Made by a program: the position numbers and the translations under genes. Below are positions 61,677 to 64,000 of a DNA stretch of 64,000 bases, one piece after another. The notes below the pieces were generated by a model. The model was not told where the DNA came from and did no database searches. It saw only the letters and a list, made by a program, of their open reading frames with translations. Each line of letters opens with the position of its first letter. Position 1 is the first letter of the stretch. Origin of the DNA: Candidatus Allofournierella merdigallinarum. Lineage in GTDB: Bacteria; Bacillota; Clostridia; Oscillospirales; Ruminococcaceae. Location: NCBI GenBank assembly GCA_019117205.1, contig DXAC01000015.1, positions 1 through 64,000 of the forward strand. The letters run 5' to 3'.

Positions 61677-62837
61677 TTATTTTGTCTTGGGCGCGTCGGG
61701 CAGGTACTTTTCCCGCTCCACGCCCTTTTCCCGCAGTTTGCGGCGGGTGGCGGTGCGAAGCAGGCTGTAAGCCACCGAACAGGCGGGGATCATCACCAGC
61801 ATCCCCAGCACGCCCATGGTGCTGCCGCCCAGGGTGACCGCCATGAGCACCCAGATGCCCGGCAGCCCCACCGAGTTGCCCACCACCTTGGGATAGATCA
61901 GGTTGCCCTCGATCTGCTGGATGCAGAGGAACAGCACCACGAACCACACCGCCTGGATGGGGTTTTGCACCAGGATCAAAAAGGCACCCACAAAGCAGCC
62001 GATGAACGCCCCGAACACCGGGATCAGGGCGGTGACCGCCACCAGCACGCTGACCAGGGTGACGTAGGGCATCCGGCACAGCAGCATCCCCACCGCGAAC
62101 AGGCCGCCCAGGATGCAGGCCTCCAGGCACTGGCCGGAGAGGAACTTGGAAAAGGTGCGGCTCGTGAGCCGGGCCACCTCCACCGCCTTTTCCGCCTTTT
62201 CGGCGGGGGCCCAGGCAAAGAGCAGCATCTTGGCCTGGCGGGTCAGCGTCTCCTTGCAGGCCAGCAGGTACAGCGCGAAGACCAGCCCGATGAAGAAGTT
62301 CACAAAGCTCATCACGATGCCGGTGGCGGCGGTGGCGGCGTCGCCCACCAGCGCGAAGCCCCCGTTTTTCACCCAGTCGGCGGCGGCGGACAGCGCCCCC
62401 TGCCAGTCGGTGATGAGGCTGGTGGAGACCCACTCCTGCAGCACCGGGTAGCGCACCATCATATCGGCCAGCCAGACCTGGGCGTCCGCCCAGAAATCCG
62501 GCAGCCGCGCGCCGATGCTGGCAATGGTGCGGGTGAGCTGTGGGATCACCAGCAGCAGCACCAGCGCCAGCACCGCCAGCACCGCCAGCAGCGTCAGGGC
62601 AAGGGCGGCCGGCCGGCGGAAGCGGGTGACCTTTTTGGGCAGTTTTTTCTCGATGGCGGCCATGGGCACGTTCAGGATAAAGGCCAGGCTGGCCCCCATC
62701 ACAAAGGGGCTCGCCAGCCGCCAGACGCGGCCAAGCATACCGCCCACCACGGCGGGGTTGTGCAGCGCCCAAAACAGCACGATGCAAAAGCTCACCATGA
62801 GCAATATGGTTCGGATGGTCTTTCTGTCCAGCTGCAT
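61677..62837 (-). CDS. AI-2E family transporter (PerM/YdbI type)
   Basis: 386 residues with about eight hydrophobic helices. The C-terminal half shows VTALIPVFGAFIG and IEGNLIYPKVVGNSVGLPG, hallmarks of the AI-2E/PerM family. Members include autoinducer-2 exporters and Na+/H+ antiporters, so the substrate is open. The frame extends upstream, but ATG 62837 behind GAGGG fits the family start. Confidence 0.88.
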   Translation of the reverse strand: MQLDRKTIRTILLMVSFCIVLFWALHNPAVVGGMLGRVWRLASPFVMGASLAFILNVPMAAIEKKLPKKVTRFRRPAALALTLLAVLAVLALVLLLVIPQLTRTIASIGARLPDFWADAQVWLADMMVRYPVLQEWVSTSLITDWQGALSAAADWVKNGGFALVGDAATAATGIVMSFVNFFIGLVFALYLLACKETLTRQAKMLLFAWAPAEKAEKAVEVARLTSRTFSKFLSGQCLEACILGGLFAVGMLLCRMPYVTLVSVLVAVTALIPVFGAFIGCFVGAFLILVQNPIQAVWFVVLFLCIQQIEGNLIYPKVVGNSVGLPGIWVLMAVTLGGSTMGVLGMLVMIPACSVAYSLLRTATRRKLREKGVEREKYLPDAPKTK

Positions 62838-62889
62838 AAACCGGCCCTCACTTTTTCTTGTCTGCCGCCTTTCGTCAAGGCTTTCTCCT

Positions 62890-62918
62890 ATTGTATCCCG
62901 CTTTTGCCTTTCGCGCAA
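62890..62918 (-). promoter_or_regulatory. predicted promoter of the AI-2E family gene
   Basis: Minus strand TTGCGC (62913-62918), 17 bases, TACAAT (62890-62895), just after the muramidase stop codon. Confidence 0.6.
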
Positions 62919-62927
62919 GGGCCTGGT

Positions 62928-63896
62928 TCATTGCTCCAGCTCCGCCAGCAGCCAGTCCAGGCTTTGGCGGGTGAGCTCCAGCTTGGCCTGAGCCTGCTCC
63001 AGCTGGGCGCGGATCGCCTCGCAGTCGCCTCCGTCGGCGGCGGCAAGGCCGGTGGCGCCCGCCTGCAGCGGCGCCCAGTACTCGCCGCCCCCATAGAGGA
63101 ACTGCGCCCACACCGCCCCGTTCCACGCCCCGTCGGTGACCGCCAGCGCCGGGTAGCGCCCGGCCTCCAGGGTGCCGGCCAGGGCGGTGGTCTCGGGGGC
63201 GTAGTAGTACAGCGCCCCGCTTTGATAGACCACCAGCTCGGTGCCGGTGAGCGGCAGGGTGGCCGGGCCCTGGCCGTAACCGTTCTTGCCCGCCGCCCGG
63301 ATCAGGGGCAGAAAGTCCTTGTAGCTGTAATTCAGGTCCACGTTGCCGGAGATGCCGTTCACCCGGCCGGTGCTGGAATACTGCCAGATGGCATAGTCTC
63401 CCTGGTAGCCCACATAGCCCCGGTAGTCGGCGATCCACAAAGGGTAGGCCGCCAGCTGGGCCGGGTTCAGGTAGTTCTGGATGAAATTGGTGTAGGTGTA
63501 GTAGCCCGGGTACCAGCCCTTTTGGTCCAGGATGTCCATGGCAAAGCGCACCAGCCGGGTAAGCTCGGCGCGCCCCAGGCTTTGCAGGCTGGAGGCCTCC
63601 ACGTCCACGAACACCGGGTACTCCAGCTTGAGGCCCTCCAGCGCCGCCAGCACCACATCCAGCTCGTTGATCACCGCGTCCTCGGTGCGGGCGTAGGTGT
63701 AGTAGTAGACCCCCACCCGCAGCCCCGCCGCTTTCGCGTCGGCGATGTTCTTTTCAAAATAGGGGTCCACATACACCCCGCCGCTGTTCGAGGACGCCGC
63801 CCGCACGATGGCGAACTGCTTGCCCGCCGCCACCTGCTGCCAGTCGATGATCCCCTGGTAACGGGACACGTCGATGCCCGTCTGATAGATCTCCAT
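62928..63896 (-). CDS. GH25-family muramidase (lysozyme-like)
   Basis: 322 residues. A GH25 barrel occupies about 1-205: GIDVSRYQG holds the conserved Asp, YPVFVDVEAS the catalytic Asp/Glu pair, and YAIWQYSSTGRVNGI the C-terminal strand. A second beta-rich region (about 215-280) and a coiled-coil tail (about 285-322) follow. No signal peptide is seen, as in phage or holin-dependent endolysins, but no phage genes are nearby. Its ribosome site GAGGGGGG lies in a hairpin arm. Confidence 0.85.
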   Translation of the reverse strand: MEIYQTGIDVSRYQGIIDWQQVAAGKQFAIVRAASSNSGGVYVDPYFEKNIADAKAAGLRVGVYYYTYARTEDAVINELDVVLAALEGLKLEYPVFVDVEASSLQSLGRAELTRLVRFAMDILDQKGWYPGYYTYTNFIQNYLNPAQLAAYPLWIADYRGYVGYQGDYAIWQYSSTGRVNGISGNVDLNYSYKDFLPLIRAAGKNGYGQGPATLPLTGTELVVYQSGALYYYAPETTALAGTLEAGRYPALAVTDGAWNGAVWAQFLYGGGEYWAPLQAGATGLAAADGGDCEAIRAQLEQAQAKLELTRQSLDWLLAELEQ

Positions 63897-63902
63897 AGCG
63901 AT

Positions 63903-63936
63903 CCCCCCTCTTTGCCATGGTATGCAAAAAGGGGGG
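63903..63936 (-). promoter_or_regulatory. hairpin enclosing the muramidase ribosome-binding site
   Basis: 13-base arms (63903-63915 and 63924-63936) with one G-U pair and an 8-base loop on the minus-strand RNA. The downstream arm holds the AGAGGGGGG site six bases from the ATG. It would block ribosome entry when folded. There is no T-run, so it is not a standard terminator for the upstream gene. Confidence 0.6.
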
Positions 63937-63959
63937 AGGTTGGTTCATATCCGAAAGGC

Positions 63960-64000
63960 TCACACCACCAGGCCGCCGTTGACCCCCAGCACCTGGCCGG
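63960..64000 (-). CDS. 3' end of a FabG-like short-chain dehydrogenase (partial)
   Basis: Only the last 13 codons are in the window: GQVLGVNGGLVV then TGA. This matches the C-terminal GQ-L-VDGG ending of 3-oxoacyl-ACP reductases and related SDR enzymes. The rest lies beyond position 64000. Confidence 0.6.
   Translation of the reverse strand, partial: GQVLGVNGGLVV

Noticed and set aside
62928..63896. Prophage lysis module around the GH25 muramidase
   Set aside because: No holin, tail, terminase or integrase gene is nearby; the neighbours are ordinary chromosomal genes.
1..64000. CRISPR arrays, tRNA/rRNA genes and insertion sequences
   Set aside because: No regularly spaced repeats, cloverleaf sequences or transposase-like frames were recognised on either strand.

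Overview
The window looks like a chromosomal segment of a GC-rich, Gram-positive-type gut clostridium, probably Oscillospiraceae/Ruminococcaceae. Supporting signs are strong GGAGG ribosome sites, tightly overlapping ATGA gene junctions, a leucine T-box leader, a DUF4317 gene, a VanR/VanS-like pair with a VanY-type carboxypeptidase, a GH25 muramidase and a CofE-like ligase of the type seen in Clostridia. The family assignment is inference from gene content. No tRNA, rRNA, transposase or CRISPR array was seen.

Layout. 1-2.9 kb: divergent MarR and LysR regulators, then DUF4317. 2.9-23.1 kb (minus strand): a polysaccharide operon read leftwards. It holds a UDP-GlcNAc 6-dehydrogenase, a 3-dehydrogenase, an N-acetyltransferase and an aminotransferase (WbpA/B/D/E-like), an ABC exporter (Wzm/Wzt with a carbohydrate-recognition tail), a methyltransferase-type protein with a 34-residue repeat tail, a glycosyltransferase, a visibly AT-richer island of lipoprotein genes, a WbpI-like 2-epimerase, and two AsnB-type amidotransferases. 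Together WbpA/B/E/D/I form a full route from UDP-GlcNAc to UDP-ManNAc3NAcA. The AsnB pair may amidate its carboxylate.

23.4-26.2 kb: a MATE exporter and a CofE-like ligase. 26.3-34.6 kb (minus): a second, Wzx-type polysaccharide module with an initiating sugar-1-phosphate transferase, three GT4-like and one GT2 glycosyltransferases, a UGM-like flavoprotein and a flippase. 34.7-37.3 kb: a TetM-like ribosome GTPase fused to a Rae1/YacP-type NYN nuclease domain. 37.4-41.9 kb: a Wzy-like membrane protein, a DUF6056-like protein, a DUF2007-like protein and peptidase T.

42.0-51.8 kb (plus): a UDP-L-FucNAc operon (CapE, CapF, CapG) with a GT10 fucosyltransferase-like enzyme, a WbuB-like transferase, a GT2/DUF2304 pair and an MBOAT/SGNH acyl-transfer pair. 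51.8-56.8 kb: a T-box-controlled leuA-leuC-leuD-leuB operon. 56.8-64.0 kb: a lipoprotein, thioredoxin, a GNAT-VanR-VanS-VanY-like operon (minus), an AI-2E-type membrane protein, a GH25 muramidase and the 3' end of a FabG-like reductase.

Most notable: the TetM-Rae1 fusion; the complete ManNAc3NAcA pathway coupled to two amidotransferases; a transglutaminase-like lipoprotein gene broken by three in-frame stops with no frameshift; the 34-residue repeats of the methyltransferase; and a hairpin that would bury the GH25 ribosome-binding site.
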